A DNA stretch of 64,000 nucleotides from contig CAJTLY010000004.1 in the NCBI GenBank assembly GCA_910577095.1, positions 60,572 through 124,571 on the forward strand, given 5' to 3'. Shown piece after piece: positions 1-8,456 of this stretch. Below the pieces are notes generated by a model. It did not search any database, was not told the origin of the DNA, and was given only the letters and a program-made list of their open reading frames with translations. Position 1 is the stretch's first letter; each line of letters opens with the position of its first letter. A program made the position numbers and the translations under genes. The stretch is from an uncultured Alphaproteobacteria bacterium (GTDB taxonomy: Bacteria; Pseudomonadota; Alphaproteobacteria; RF32; CAG-239).

Positions 1-620
1 ATCTTAACCGTCGTTTTTGCCGGATATCCGCGTACCGTCTGATAATCGTCGGCACCGACAAAAACCTGACGCAAATCCGTATCCTTTGTCACCAGCAGAT
101 TCCATACCCGCGCATATTGCGAGGACAAAAACAGATAAACGCATTTTCCCGGGCGATTAACCTTCAGCCGACTCTCAAAAGTATAATAATTGTCCGAAAT
201 CGATTCGCTGCGGCTGCGGTTGCCGGTATCTTTTTCACTTAAAACATAAATCTCGCATTCGGGAGGAATTTGCAGCGTCTCACATCGTTCAACGTTCCCG
301 AGAGACTGAAAAACATTTTTAATCGCATCATATTTTTCAACCAGACACTCTTCACGGCGGCATCCGGCTGCCTGACGATATTCATTCCCGATACGTTCTT
401 TTACCCGTTCATGAAAATCCAAATCATCTTCAGACATCGCCGTTTCAGTCCACTGATCCTCGCTTCGGCGCAACGTGCCGTTCAGCGCTCTCAGTTTCGG
501 CGACAAACAAACATATCTTTCTGCCGTCGCTGACAACTCAGGCTGATTACAGTCCACTGCCGCCGCGACCGTTCCTGCCGACAGCACCCCTATGACTGCC
601 AATTTCAACACTTTTTTCAT
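1..620 (-). CDS. LprI-like (DUF1311-like) exported protein, 3' end outside window
   Basis: An open frame runs without a stop from an ATG at 620 to the left window edge, so only the first 206 codons are seen. The first 20 or so residues (MKKVLKLAVIGVLSAGTVAA) form a signal peptide. The mature start has the pattern C-x-QPELSA-x-AE-x-YVC, then a leucine-rich stretch, then AAGCRREECLVEKYDA. This spacing of cysteines and the C-L-x-x-x-Y-D segment resemble the LprI/DUF1311 family of small periplasmic, disulfide-bonded proteins. The rest (about residues 110-206) is not recognised. The gene diverges from xseA. Function unknown; the family call is from pattern only. Confidence 0.6.
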   Translation of the reverse strand, partial: MKKVLKLAVIGVLSAGTVAAAVDCNQPELSATAERYVCLSPKLRALNGTLRRSEDQWTETAMSEDDLDFHERVKERIGNEYRQAAGCRREECLVEKYDAIKNVFQSLGNVERCETLQIPPECEIYVLSEKDTGNRSRSESISDNYYTFESRLKVNRPGKCVYLFLSSQYARVWNLLVTKDTDLRQVFVGADDYQTVRGYPAKTTVK

Positions 621-765
621 CTGCCGCCCTTTCATCAATAATTTTCATAAAAACATTTTACCTTCGTGAATAAAAAAAGCAAAAAAATTATTTTTGCTGC
701 CCATTGCAATAAGACTTGCAGCAAATGGGTTTATTGATTAAAATCGTTCGCCGTGAGGAAAGAAA

Positions 766-2067
766 ATGCAAGAAACGTTACCGGAATTTACCGTCAGTGA
801 AATCTCTTTTGCGATCAAACGCACGATGGAAGACGCTTTTGCCCGCGTTCGGGTCAAAGGCGAAATTTTCGGCTGCAAACGCGCCGATTCCGGTCATTAC
901 TACCTGTCTTTGAAAGACGAAAACGCCAACCTCTCCGCCGTCTGCTGGAAAGGAATTGCCGCCTCGCTGCCGGTCAGACCGGAAGACGGACTGGAAGTCG
1001 TCGCCACCGGCCGCATTACCACTTTTGCCGGCAAAAGCAGTTACCAACTGGTAATTGAACAAATGGAAGTGGCCGGCACCGGCGCCTTGCTCAAACTTTT
1101 GGAAGAACGCAAACAGAAATTTGCCGCCGAAGGCCTGTTCGATGCCGCTCATAAGAAAAAAATTCCGTATCTGCCGCGCACAATCGGCGTTGTCACCAGT
1201 CCGACCGGCGCGGTCATCCGCGACATTATCCATCGCATCACCGACCGCTTTCCGTCCCGTGTCATCGTTTGGCCGACTTTGGTCCAAGGCGAAGGCGCGG
1301 CAACACAAATTGCCGCTGCCGTCAACGGCTTTAATGCTCTGCCGGCCAACGGCCCGATCCCGCGGCCCGATCTGCTGATCGTTGCTCGCGGCGGCGGTTC
1401 TCTGGAAGACCTGTGGTGCTTTAACGAAGAAATTGTCATCCGGGCGGTCTACAACTCCGCAATCCCGTTAATTTCCGCCGTCGGACACGAAACCGACACC
1501 ATGCTGATCGATTATGTATCGGACCTGCGCGCACCCACACCGACCGGCGCCGCCGAATTTGCGGTACCGGTCAAAAGCGAACTGGATGCCGCGGTTCTCA
1601 CATTGCAAAGCCGTCTTCTCAGCGCCGGCAACCGATATCTGCAAGAACGACGAAGCCTTCTCGACGGACTGAAACGCGGCATCCCCAACCTGGAACAGAT
1701 TTTAACCGAAAACATCCAAAAACTCGACGATCGCGTCGACCGTTTGCATCTGAGCTTCAAAAATTATCTTGAAAATCGCAAAAACCAACTCAGTTTAAAT
1801 GAAATTAAACCTTTTTACATTACCACTATACTCGACAAGAAAAACGAAAACCTGCAAAACTTAAGTCTGCGGCTGGAGTCGGTCTCGGTAGAGTCTGTTT
1901 TGAAACGAGGTTTTGCCTGGATTAAAAATCAACGGCAAAAAACCGTCTATAATGCGGCCGATGCCCGCAAAAGCGGCAGTCTTGAAATTGTATTTGCCGA
2001 CGGCACGGTCAAAACCCGGCCGATAGTGAGGAAAAATGAATTACAAGGCGATCTGTTTGACAATTAG
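766..2067 (+). CDS. xseA: Exodeoxyribonuclease VII large subunit
   Basis: This is the catalytic subunit of exonuclease VII, which with XseB degrades single-stranded DNA in the cytoplasm. The 433 residues show an N-terminal OB-fold (about 20-110, including GEIFGCKRADSGHYYLSLKD), then the nuclease core with GVVTSPTGAVIRDI (about 141), ARGGGSLEDLW (about 207) and SAVGHETDTMLIDYVSDLRA (about 237), then a helical coiled-coil tail. Length is normal. The ATG at 766 follows a GAGGAAAG ribosome site. The stop overlaps the next gene by 32 bases, suggesting translational coupling. The small subunit gene xseB lies at 46308, far away, which is common. Confidence 0.95.
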   Translation: MQETLPEFTVSEISFAIKRTMEDAFARVRVKGEIFGCKRADSGHYYLSLKDENANLSAVCWKGIAASLPVRPEDGLEVVATGRITTFAGKSSYQLVIEQMEVAGTGALLKLLEERKQKFAAEGLFDAAHKKKIPYLPRTIGVVTSPTGAVIRDIIHRITDRFPSRVIVWPTLVQGEGAATQIAAAVNGFNALPANGPIPRPDLLIVARGGGSLEDLWCFNEEIVIRAVYNSAIPLISAVGHETDTMLIDYVSDLRAPTPTGAAEFAVPVKSELDAAVLTLQSRLLSAGNRYLQERRSLLDGLKRGIPNLEQILTENIQKLDDRVDRLHLSFKNYLENRKNQLSLNEIKPFYITTILDKKNENLQNLSLRLESVSVESVLKRGFAWIKNQRQKTVYNAADARKSGSLEIVFADGTVKTRPIVRKNELQGDLFDN

Positions 2068-2887
2068 CCTGCTGGCAGCAGCTGCCCCGACAACCGCATT
2101 GGAACTGTGCGGAGATTTCAATCAGGGTGAGATCATCATCGGCAAAACCGAAGACGAAGCGTCCGTCGTAACTTTCAATCAAAAACAATATCCGATTACC
2201 GAAGACGGCTACTTCATTCTCGCATTCGGCCGCGACCAACATGCCGAAGCCGAATTGCAGCTTTCATACCCTCACGACGCTTCCGTATTCTACAAACTCC
2301 CGGTTAAAACCTATCAATGGAACATTCAGCGCATTAACGGTGTTTCTCAGCAAAAAGTAACCCCCGATTCTTCGCATGACGCCGAAATCGCCCGCGAACA
2401 AAAAGACGTACGCCGCTCGCTCACCAACCTCGAACCCGGCGACTATTGGCGTCAGGGGTTCATCCTGCCGGTTAAAGGACGCATCAGCGGAGAATTCGGC
2501 AATCAGCGTATTTTCAACGGTATTCCCAAAAGCCCGCACAGCGGTACCGACATTGCCGCTCCCGAAGGAACGCCGGTTAAGGCTTCCGGTGCCGGCAAGG
2601 TAATTTTGAGCGGCAAGAACTATTTCTACACCGGCAACATGGTGATTATCGACCACGGTCAGGGGCTGCAAACCATCTACGCCCATTTGAAAGAAGCGAA
2701 AGTCAAAACCGGACAAACCGTCAAACAGGGGCAAATCATCGGCCTGGTCGGCCATACCGGCCGCGCCACCGGACCGCACCTGCATTGGGGCGCATCACTC
2801 AACAACGTACGTTTTCGCCCTCATTCTCTCTTAAACCTCAATCAAAAAGCATGCCGGAAAGTCTCCGGTCAGAATATGGCTGAATAA
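2036..2887 (+). CDS. M23-family murein endopeptidase (LytM domain)
   Basis: A secreted zinc peptidase of the M23/LytM type, expected to cut peptidoglycan cross-links in the periplasm. A signal peptide spans residues 1-22. Residues 23-140 are not recognised and include a basic linker. The LytM domain fills the C-terminal half: HSGTDIAAPEGTPV supplies the first zinc ligands H-x3-D (about 168-172), TIYAHL the middle His, and GPHLHWG the H-x-H pair (about 248-250). All four metal or catalytic positions are present, so it should be active. It starts inside xseA after GTGAGGAAA and is followed two bases later by uppP, forming one operon with a cell-wall theme. Confidence 0.88.
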   Translation: MNYKAICLTISLLAAAAPTTALELCGDFNQGEIIIGKTEDEASVVTFNQKQYPITEDGYFILAFGRDQHAEAELQLSYPHDASVFYKLPVKTYQWNIQRINGVSQQKVTPDSSHDAEIAREQKDVRRSLTNLEPGDYWRQGFILPVKGRISGEFGNQRIFNGIPKSPHSGTDIAAPEGTPVKASGAGKVILSGKNYFYTGNMVIIDHGQGLQTIYAHLKEAKVKTGQTVKQGQIIGLVGHTGRATGPHLHWGASLNNVRFRPHSLLNLNQKACRKVSGQNMAE

Positions 2888-2889
2888 AC

Positions 2890-3765
2890 ATGACAAACTT
2901 ACAAATCATCATTCTTTCTGCATTGCAGGGCTTCACCGAATTTTTGCCCGTCAGCTCTTCGGGGCACCTGATTTTGCTTTCAAAACTAACCTCCTTTCCC
3001 GATCAGGGGCTGGAAATAGACATTGCCGTCCATGTCGGCTCCATTCTGGCAGTGATGATCTATTTTGCCCGTGACATTTATGACATGGCCTGCGGCCTGA
3101 CTGCCGACTTGTTTAAACGTTTCCCAAAATTGCAAAACCTCTTTATCAGAATTTCCACGCCCCGGCTGAAAGATTTTATTTTAAAACAACTCCCCGCCTA
3201 CAACCCCAAATTGTTTTGGATGTTGGTTGTCGGCACCGTTCCGGCGATTGTTTTCGGACTTGCCTTGCATCATTTCGGCATGGACTGGCTGCGAAGCACT
3301 AAAATCATCGGCTGGAATATTTTGTTGTTCGGCATTTTATTGTGGATTGCCGACCATTATTCGCCGGCGGTACGCAAAATTGACGATATGACTTTCAAAG
3401 ACGCCTTTTTAATCGGATTGGCGCAGTGTCTGGCGATGATTCCCGGCACCAGTCGTTCGGGCATCACCATCACAACCGGCCGCTTTCTGAAGCTGGAGCG
3501 CCGCGAAGCCGCCAAATTCTGCATGCTGCTGTCGGTTCCCGCCATTGCCGGCGCCGGCTTGCTGGTCGGTTGGGAAATCTACCAAAGCGGTGACTACTCA
3601 AACCTGCATTATGTCTTAAGCGGGATCGGCTATTCGTTTGTCGCTTCGGTCGCTGCAATCTTTATTATGATGAAATGGCTCAAAAATTACACTTTCCTGC
3701 CATTCGTTCTTTATCGCATTGCGTTGGGCGTTTTACTGCTTTTGCATGCCTACGGACATATTTAA
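2890..3765 (+). CDS. uppP: Undecaprenyl-diphosphatase (UppP/BacA)
   Basis: This integral membrane enzyme dephosphorylates undecaprenyl diphosphate to recycle the lipid carrier for peptidoglycan and other envelope polymers; the family confers bacitracin resistance. The N-terminal signature LQGFTEFLPVSSSGHLILL lies at about 13-31 and the second signature PGTSRSGITITTGRFL at about 185-200. Both catalytic blocks (E/Q-rich and the SGxxR-like) are intact. There are about eight hydrophobic segments, and 291 aa is slightly longer than the usual 265-275 because of a loop near 75-100. It is the third gene of the xseA-M23-uppP operon. Confidence 0.95.
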   Translation: MTNLQIIILSALQGFTEFLPVSSSGHLILLSKLTSFPDQGLEIDIAVHVGSILAVMIYFARDIYDMACGLTADLFKRFPKLQNLFIRISTPRLKDFILKQLPAYNPKLFWMLVVGTVPAIVFGLALHHFGMDWLRSTKIIGWNILLFGILLWIADHYSPAVRKIDDMTFKDAFLIGLAQCLAMIPGTSRSGITITTGRFLKLERREAAKFCMLLSVPAIAGAGLLVGWEIYQSGDYSNLHYVLSGIGYSFVASVAAIFIMMKWLKNYTFLPFVLYRIALGVLLLLHAYGHI

Positions 3766-3778
3766 ACCCGGCGTCAGC

Positions 3779-4680
3779 TTAATCGGTCGCTTCCGAAGCC
3801 TTGAAATTATAGAGGGGGATAATCCGGTCGGTAATTTCCACCGTTTCGCCGACGGCATCAATAATCACCTGCATATCCTTATAGGCCATCGGCGATTCGT
3901 CCGGTGTATCGGCCCCAACGCAGGAACTCCAGACATTTTGCATTTTTTGCCTAAATTCATCCACATCCAAAGTCTTGCGTGCCCGGAGGCGTGACAAAAT
4001 CCGCCCGGCCCCGTGCGGCGCCGAACAGTTCCATTCCGGATTGCCTTTGCCGACCCCGATCAACGAACCGTCCCGCATATTCAGCGGAATAATAACCCGT
4101 TCCCCTTTTTGCGCCGAAATGGCGCCCTTACGGATAATCATTTCCCGCTTACCGGTAAATTCAATATAATTATGATGGGTAAAAATCGATTCTTCAACTC
4201 TCCAGCCCATATGCGAACAAATCTCATCGACAATCACTTCATGATTGCGGCGGGCAAACACTTCGGCAACTTTCATATGTTCAACATACAGATCAAGGTC
4301 CTCGCCTTCCAAACAACACAACTCCTCAGGCGGCGCGCACTTTTCCTTATACGCCTTCAGTCACTTTGCCTTTTGGTGCGACGGCACTTCGCTCAAACCT
4401 TTTTCGCGCCCTTCGGTCACTTTTTGCTTATAAGTTTCTATTGCTTTCGCCTGATGAAACTCGCAAATCTGCTTGCCGAAATTGCACGAACCGCAATGAA
4501 CCGACAACCATAAAAAACCGTTCTTACCGCGATTTATTTCCCAAAAGTGGTTCCCGTCCCCAAGCTGCCGATCGAGCACAAATGCCGTTCCAGACGCTCA
4601 AGATCGCCGATCTTCCGGCACACCCGTGCAACGTCAGCTAAGCGTTTCATCCGCCAGCGCCGAAATATTTTCTCCTTACT
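3779..4680 (-). pseudogene. rtcB: Decayed RtcB RNA-splicing ligase
   Basis: Remnant of RtcB, the GTP-dependent RNA ligase that joins 2',3'-cyclic phosphate and 5'-OH ends. Reading leftward, recognisable pieces are RLADVARVCRKIGDLERL and SIGSLG (about 4565-4640), then in another frame GDGNHFWEI and VHCGSCNFGKQICEF (about 4470-4560), then LDLYVEHMKVAEVFARRN, APHGAGRILSR (active-site His region) and the C-terminus. Two lesions are visible: an apparent loss of one G in a run near 4560, and an in-frame TGA at 4361-4363 after SHQKAK, beyond which the same frame continues. The N-terminal third with the first metal ligands is not found upstream; 4681-4959 shows no other gene. The 180-residue tail could still be an open frame but would not make an active ligase. 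Confidence 0.75.
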
Positions 4681-4959
4681 TCTGTTTCCATCTCGTTTCT
4701 TCCTCTAGTTCGTCCGGCAACACCTTATTTTTAAACCACCCCGACTTTTTTCTTTTTCACACATCCGTCGCCAAGAATCAAGTCTCCTGCCGTCGATTAC
4801 TGATGCACTTAGCTTTTTGTCCAAAACATATTATCCTTAAAGTAATTTTAATTAAATTAGCAATTATTTTGTGCCGATGTTTCAACAGTTAAACCCGGTT
4901 TTCAGATTTATGCAAAATAATGGCTTTTAAACCGAGTATTAATTAAAAAACACAATATT

Positions 4960-5382
4960 ATGAAAAAGATTATCTGGATTATCCTGTTTTCGCTGAGCGC
5001 CGTACTTATTATCACCGGTATGTTTACCGTTGTTCCGGCCGGAAGTTGCAACATGCCGAAAATTCCCAGCAACACTTTCCAAACGAAAAGTGTTAATGAA
5101 ATGGTCAACGAACTCCGTTCCGGCGGCATAACCGCATTGAACGCCGAGCCGGTACAATGTTTCAACCGCGAAGCCTATCCTTTCAATATCTGCTACGGTA
5201 TCCAAAACCGACAGGAAATTTCGGAAAGGATTGATCTCGAGTTAAGACTTCTGATTCGTCAGGCTGTTGCCGAGTTTTCCGGAAACCGGCTTGATGAACA
5301 AAAGCTCGGAGAAAACGTAACCAGAGCGTTCAACCAAAAATTCAATACCGACGTCACAATCCTGACATTGGTAATGAAGTAA
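4960..5382 (+). CDS. Small exported or membrane-anchored protein, unknown
   Basis: A 140-residue product with an N-terminal hydrophobic helix (about 5-27, IIWIILFSLSAVLIITGMF) that could be an uncleaved anchor or a signal peptide. The rest is soluble with three cysteines (in GSCNMP, VQCFNR and NICYGI) and ends in NTDVTILTLVMK. I do not recognise the family. The start ATG at 4960 has no Shine-Dalgarno; the leader is A+T-rich (aattaaaaaacacaatatt), as for several other unknown genes in the window. A hairpin terminator follows at 5410. The ORF has ordinary codon use for the core region and is probably real. Confidence 0.6.
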   Translation: MKKIIWIILFSLSAVLIITGMFTVVPAGSCNMPKIPSNTFQTKSVNEMVNELRSGGITALNAEPVQCFNREAYPFNICYGIQNRQEISERIDLELRLLIRQAVAEFSGNRLDEQKLGENVTRAFNQKFNTDVTILTLVMK

Positions 5383-5409
5383 GGCTCAGAACGTTTTCGT
5401 TTTAATTGT

Positions 5410-5440
5410 AAGGCAGCCCCAAAGGCTGCCTTATCGTTTT
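5410..5440 (+). terminator. Hairpin terminator after the 4960 gene
   Basis: AAGGCAGCC (5410-5418) pairs perfectly with GGCTGCCTT (5424-5432) around a five-base loop, followed by a weak T stretch (atcgtttt). The remaining stretch to the tRNA (5441-5639) shows no gene. Confidence 0.65.
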
Positions 5441-5639
5441 CTGAACGCTTTTTGACTTTTTGCTTGCCTTTCCCGCCTGAAAACGCCGCCATGCCGACAT
5501 AAAATAATCCGATCGCCGTTTTCTGCCACCATATGGGCGGCATCCGCCATCCCGAACGCGACTTTCAAAAACCCGGCAGTCCTTTACCTTTGAAGAAGAA
5601 GCTTTTTCCTTCCACCCGCAAAAAAAAATATAAAAGTTA

Positions 5640-5668
5640 TTGACTAATTAAAAAAATCCGGTTATTAA
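5640..5668 (+). promoter_or_regulatory. Likely sigma70 promoter of tRNA-Leu
   Basis: TTGACT (5640-5645) and TATTAA (5663-5668) are separated by 17 bases, placing a start site a few bases before the tRNA 5' end at 5679. Confidence 0.5.
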
Positions 5669-6669
5669 AATATCCGTTGCCCTGATGGCGGAATTGGTAG
5701 ACGCGCAAGTTTCAGGTACTTGTGACCGGTTTGGTCGTGGAAGTTCGAGTCTTCTTCAGGGCACCAATCTTGACAACCTCCTAAATTTGATAGGAGGTTG
5801 AAGTTTTTTCTCATTGAAATAACTGGATTTTTCCCTTCCATAAAAAAGTTCGCAAAAACAATATTTAAAATTCGTCTTTTTTCTTCAATTTGCGAACTTT
5901 TGAAAATCTCATAAGAATTTTGACTAAAATTCAATACCTTATCAATAGCTCTCTCCACAGAAGTATCAGGAGCTTGCAATGATTGAATTTTATTTTGTAA
6001 GTCAATCTTTTGCATTTCATATTCAGCATTTTTACTACGATATACTTCAGCAGATATAGTTTCTGCAATTAACAAGTCTAAAAGTTTCTTCTGTTTTTGT
6101 TCAACATCAGACAATTCATTTTTGCTTTTTTCTAATTGATAACTTGTTCTTCCGTGAGTTATCTCATATTGTTTTTTCAAACGAGTTGCTAAGCTAGCCT
6201 TTAAATCATCATCAAAACTAATGGATAAAAGAGATTTATGAACTTCGTTCAAGATAATTTGCTCACTAACATTGGTGCAATGCTCACAATCTTTCAGTTC
6301 TGTATGTCTTAAATAAACATACTTACCTTTTTTAGTGTATGGAGAAAGTAAGCAACCACAATATTTGCAACGGACTAATCCTCTAAAAATATAGGGTTCT
6401 TTAGTATGTTTTGAAGTTCTTTTGAATTTTCCTGTTCTTATTTCTGTGCATTTGTCAAAAAGCTCTTTAGAAATAAGCTTCTCATAGATATGAGGAAAAA
6501 AAGTTTTATTGTAAAACATCACACCATAATAGAATGGATTTTGCAAAACACTTGCAAATTGTGATTTTGTCATTGGGTTTCCACTCTTACGATTTTTTAA
6601 TCCCCATTGCTTAGATTTTTTAACCAATTCATCCATTGAGAATAGCCCAGTTGAGTATTCCTCAAACAA
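5665..6669 (-). CDS. Large serine recombinase, C-terminal part (frameshifted from N-terminal part)
   Basis: This frame holds the recombinase domain (LFEEYSTGLFSMDELVKK, then NPFYYGVMFYNKT), a zinc ribbon (VRCKYCGCLLSPY with DCEHC, about residues 100-130) and a long coiled coil, the order known for large serine integrases. It lacks the catalytic domain, which is in the frame at 6597-7223. The junction is a run of six A at about 6673-6678: a one-base slip back from I-I-K-N joins smoothly to K-L-F-E-E. The last 30 or so residues (NFHDQTGHKYLKLARLPIPP) are the antisense of the tRNA-Leu gene, so the native C-terminus probably lay earlier and the frame was extended by insertion next to the tRNA. 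Confidence 0.7.
   Translation of the reverse strand: MFEEYSTGLFSMDELVKKSKQWGLKNRKSGNPMTKSQFASVLQNPFYYGVMFYNKTFFPHIYEKLISKELFDKCTEIRTGKFKRTSKHTKEPYIFRGLVRCKYCGCLLSPYTKKGKYVYLRHTELKDCEHCTNVSEQIILNEVHKSLLSISFDDDLKASLATRLKKQYEITHGRTSYQLEKSKNELSDVEQKQKKLLDLLIAETISAEVYRSKNAEYEMQKIDLQNKIQSLQAPDTSVERAIDKVLNFSQNSYEIFKSSQIEEKRRILNIVFANFFMEGKNPVISMRKNFNLLSNLGGCQDWCPEEDSNFHDQTGHKYLKLARLPIPPSGQRIF
5679..5766 (+). tRNA. tRNA-Leu (anticodon CAG)
   Basis: Class II tRNA with acceptor stem GCCCTGA (5679-5685) pairing with TCAGGGC (5756-5762), discriminator A and encoded CCA. The anticodon stem CAAGT/ACTTG encloses the loop TTCAGGT, giving anticodon CAG. A long variable arm and a T-loop GTTCGAGTC are present. 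The 3' end is the apparent insertion point of the A+T-rich island to the right. Confidence 0.95.
5761..5766 (+). repeat. Putative island attachment core, left copy (GCACCA)
   Basis: The last six bases of the tRNA gene, GCACCA, recur at 21469-21474. The right copy is followed directly by a strong hairpin that would suit as the original terminator of the tRNA gene. Short cores fit serine-type integrases. The match is only six bases, so this is inference from context. Confidence 0.4.
5775..5809 (+). terminator. Hairpin terminator just inside the island
   Basis: AACCTCCTA (5775-5783) pairs with TAGGAGGTT (5791-5799), followed by gaagTTTTTT. It lies nine bases after the tRNA and may end tRNA transcription now that the native downstream terminator appears displaced to 21474. 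The reading frame of the recombinase crosses it on the other strand. Confidence 0.55.
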
Positions 6670-7223
6670 TTTTTTATTATAGGTCCTCTTTCAGGGTCAA
6701 TAATAATTGTTTTCTTTCCCTTTTCATCTCTCACATTTAAATAACCAATAGGTGCAGGACCGGGAAGTAAACCTTCTTTAAGCATTCTTTCCTCAGACCT
6801 TCTTACATTATCTCTGGTTGAATTAACAAACATATTTGCAGATAAAATTTGCATTTGCCACATTGCCAAATCAGAACTCTTAAAGTTCTTATCAATCACA
6901 AGTCCTTCCTTAAAGAAATGAAGAGCAAGTTTTCCTTTCTTCACAAGTTCTAAAAGCATTGGGAATTCATTAAAAGTTCTTTGTAATCTGTCAACAGTAT
7001 CAACTACAAGAGCAGTTAATTTAGTCTGATGCTTGATGTAATTCACTGCTTCATAAAATTTAGTCCTTTTTCCGTGGAAAGAACTTTCCACAAAAGTAAA
7101 TTCTTTTGCTATTTCCAGACCTTTTATTGAGCAATAGTTGCGTAACCTATCTAGTTGAGCATCTAAAGAGAATCCATCCTCTTGCATTTCGGTGGATACA
7201 CGAGCTAGAACAACAGCTTTCAT
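6597..7223 (-). CDS. Large serine recombinase, N-terminal catalytic part
   Basis: Catalytic (resolvase-type) domain of the island integrase. MKAVVLARVSTEMQEDGFSL carries the nucleophilic serine (S10) and VVDTVDRLQRTFNEFP the conserved arginine region. The frame ends soon after PERGPIIKN when it leaves the correct phase; the rest of the protein continues in the frame at 5665-6669. I chose the second ATG (7223) because GGAG stands seven bases upstream of it, against two bases for the ATG at 7229. Either a real frameshift has inactivated the gene, or the A-run was misread, or a programmed -1 shift at A-AAA-AAT makes a full protein. Confidence 0.7.
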   Translation of the reverse strand: MKAVVLARVSTEMQEDGFSLDAQLDRLRNYCSIKGLEIAKEFTFVESSFHGKRTKFYEAVNYIKHQTKLTALVVDTVDRLQRTFNEFPMLLELVKKGKLALHFFKEGLVIDKNFKSSDLAMWQMQILSANMFVNSTRDNVRRSEERMLKEGLLPGPAPIGYLNVRDEKGKKTIIIDPERGPIIKNCLRNTQLGYSQWMNWLKNLSNGD

Positions 7224-7233
7224 ATCCATTCTC

Positions 7234-7350
7234 CTAATTTACCTGTTTATGCATTTCAATTTCTAATAATATCAACAATAGTTGGAAAACATCATCCCCA
7301 ACTTCAGTTATTTTTTTTGAGTTTTTATTTTGATAATTAAGGCAATCCAT
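7234..7350 (-). CDS. Possible 38-residue leader ORF of the recombinase
   Basis: ATG at 7350 to TAG at 7234-7236 encodes 38 residues (MDCLNYQNKNSKKITEVGDD..., ending EIEMHKQVN). Its stop lies next to the GGAG that serves the recombinase start, so the two would be translationally linked. No motif is recognised and the frame is short, so it may be chance. Confidence 0.3.
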   Translation of the reverse strand: MDCLNYQNKNSKKITEVGDDVFQLLLILLEIEMHKQVN

Positions 7351-8181
7351 AGCACACCTTCAAATGAAAGTTGAAACTATAATTGCTATTTTATGGATAT
7401 GTAATTTAAGGGTTAGAGGATAAAACCACCTCATTGAATGACGAGATAATATATTAAAAGTTTTTAAAAGTCAAATTTCTGTAAAATTTTTTTATTAAGC
7501 AAAAACAGTATGTTATTCTGATTTGAAAAAATAAAAATTTTTCTGGCATTTTTAATAAATAAATTTAGCAGAATAATTTTGCATATAGAAAATCAAATAT
7601 GATACTATAAGAATAAATGACATACCAATCACAGATTTCATAATCTGTGCCACAAAAACGGGGAAACAGGCTTTTTTATGAGCACCCTCAAGCAGGGAAC
7701 AAACTGAAAACCTATGAAGACTTGCCCATTGGTGTAAGCACCGCAAAGTAACTCCTCCAAAGACGGTCGGCGGAATATAAATAGGACACGGCTGATGATG
7801 TCAGTTAGAAAAATGAGGCTCTGTCTGTGCTCCTTGACAACCTCGGCATTGTAGAATTTAGTTCTTGTTTGGATTTTACAATGTGCCAACCGAAAAAGCA
7901 GGTGGAAGGCTCATATTGGCGGTGTATGAGTTGTAAAGAAATTTACTATAACCAAAACAAGAAAGCAAACTCAACGAAAATGCTATATTTTTTTACCCTC
8001 GTAAGTTGGGTAAAAAGAGCAAATCTAACGAAAATACTGAAATACATTAATTAATCTAAAAAAATAAATTAAAAAAAATAAAACAAGCAATCTGTGATTG
8101 CGAAGTTTCTAGCTAAAACGAAACGTAGTGAGTTTTGGCTTAAGAATATGATAAATACATTTATCACAAATAAGGAAATAA
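7351..8181. other. Gene-poor stretch with a G+C-richer patch and hairpins
   Basis: 7351-7619 is very A+T-rich with nothing recognisable. 7620-7960 is distinctly richer in G+C than its surroundings and holds a perfect hairpin ACAGATT-TCAT-AATCTGT (7631-7648). A GTG-started frame at 7827-8054 encodes 75 residues with YWRCMSCKEIYYN, which hints at a zinc-ribbon fragment, but no family can be named. 8111-8140 is a second hairpin (AGCTAAAAC with GTTTTGGCT), 41 bases before the next gene, possibly regulatory. The patch could be a remnant of another element or a structured RNA; I cannot tell which. Confidence 0.35.
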
Positions 8182-8454
8182 ATGAATAAATCAACAATGA
8201 ATAACCAACTTAATTTAGTCATAGATGTAGCAAATAATTTAATCAAAGAAGGAAAAATAAATAGTTTTCGTGAATTTAGCTGCAAATATTTAAATAAATG
8301 CAGTAATTACCTTGGAACATTAGTTTACCAAAACAAATATCCAAGTATAGCATCTATTTTAACCTTATATCTTAAATTAAATCAGGAAAAACAGATGTCA
8401 AATTGGCAAAATAAACTGCTAGGTATATTAAAAAATTCTATTATTAAGGAGTAA
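8182..8454 (+). CDS. Small protein, DUF6626-like pattern
   Basis: A 90-residue product. The block SFREFSCKYLNKCSNYLGTLVYQNKYPSIASILTLYLKL matches the general layout of small HTH-like proteins described as DUF6626 in Alphaproteobacteria (F-S-x3-L-x-x-S-x-x-Y-L, then P-S-x-x-x-L), in which a short helical domain may bind DNA. Ribosome site AAGGAAATAA precedes the ATG. It sits two bases upstream of the ankyrin gene, so both are one transcript. The family link is by pattern only and uncertain. Confidence 0.5.
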   Translation: MNKSTMNNQLNLVIDVANNLIKEGKINSFREFSCKYLNKCSNYLGTLVYQNKYPSIASILTLYLKLNQEKQMSNWQNKLLGILKNSIIKE

Positions 8455-8456
8455 AA

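Noticed and set aside
778..1308. 176-codon minus-strand frame inside xseA
   Set aside because: Antisense to conserved exonuclease VII sequence, no ribosome site, no motif.
4361..4363. In-frame TGA of rtcB as selenocysteine or reassigned codon
   Set aside because: The position is not the metal-binding cysteine of RtcB, TGA serves as stop for other genes here, and a second lesion exists in the same gene.
7827..8054. 75-codon frame with YWRCMSCK as a zinc-finger protein
   Set aside because: Too short and without a firm cysteine pattern or ribosome site; kept only as a hint in the region description.
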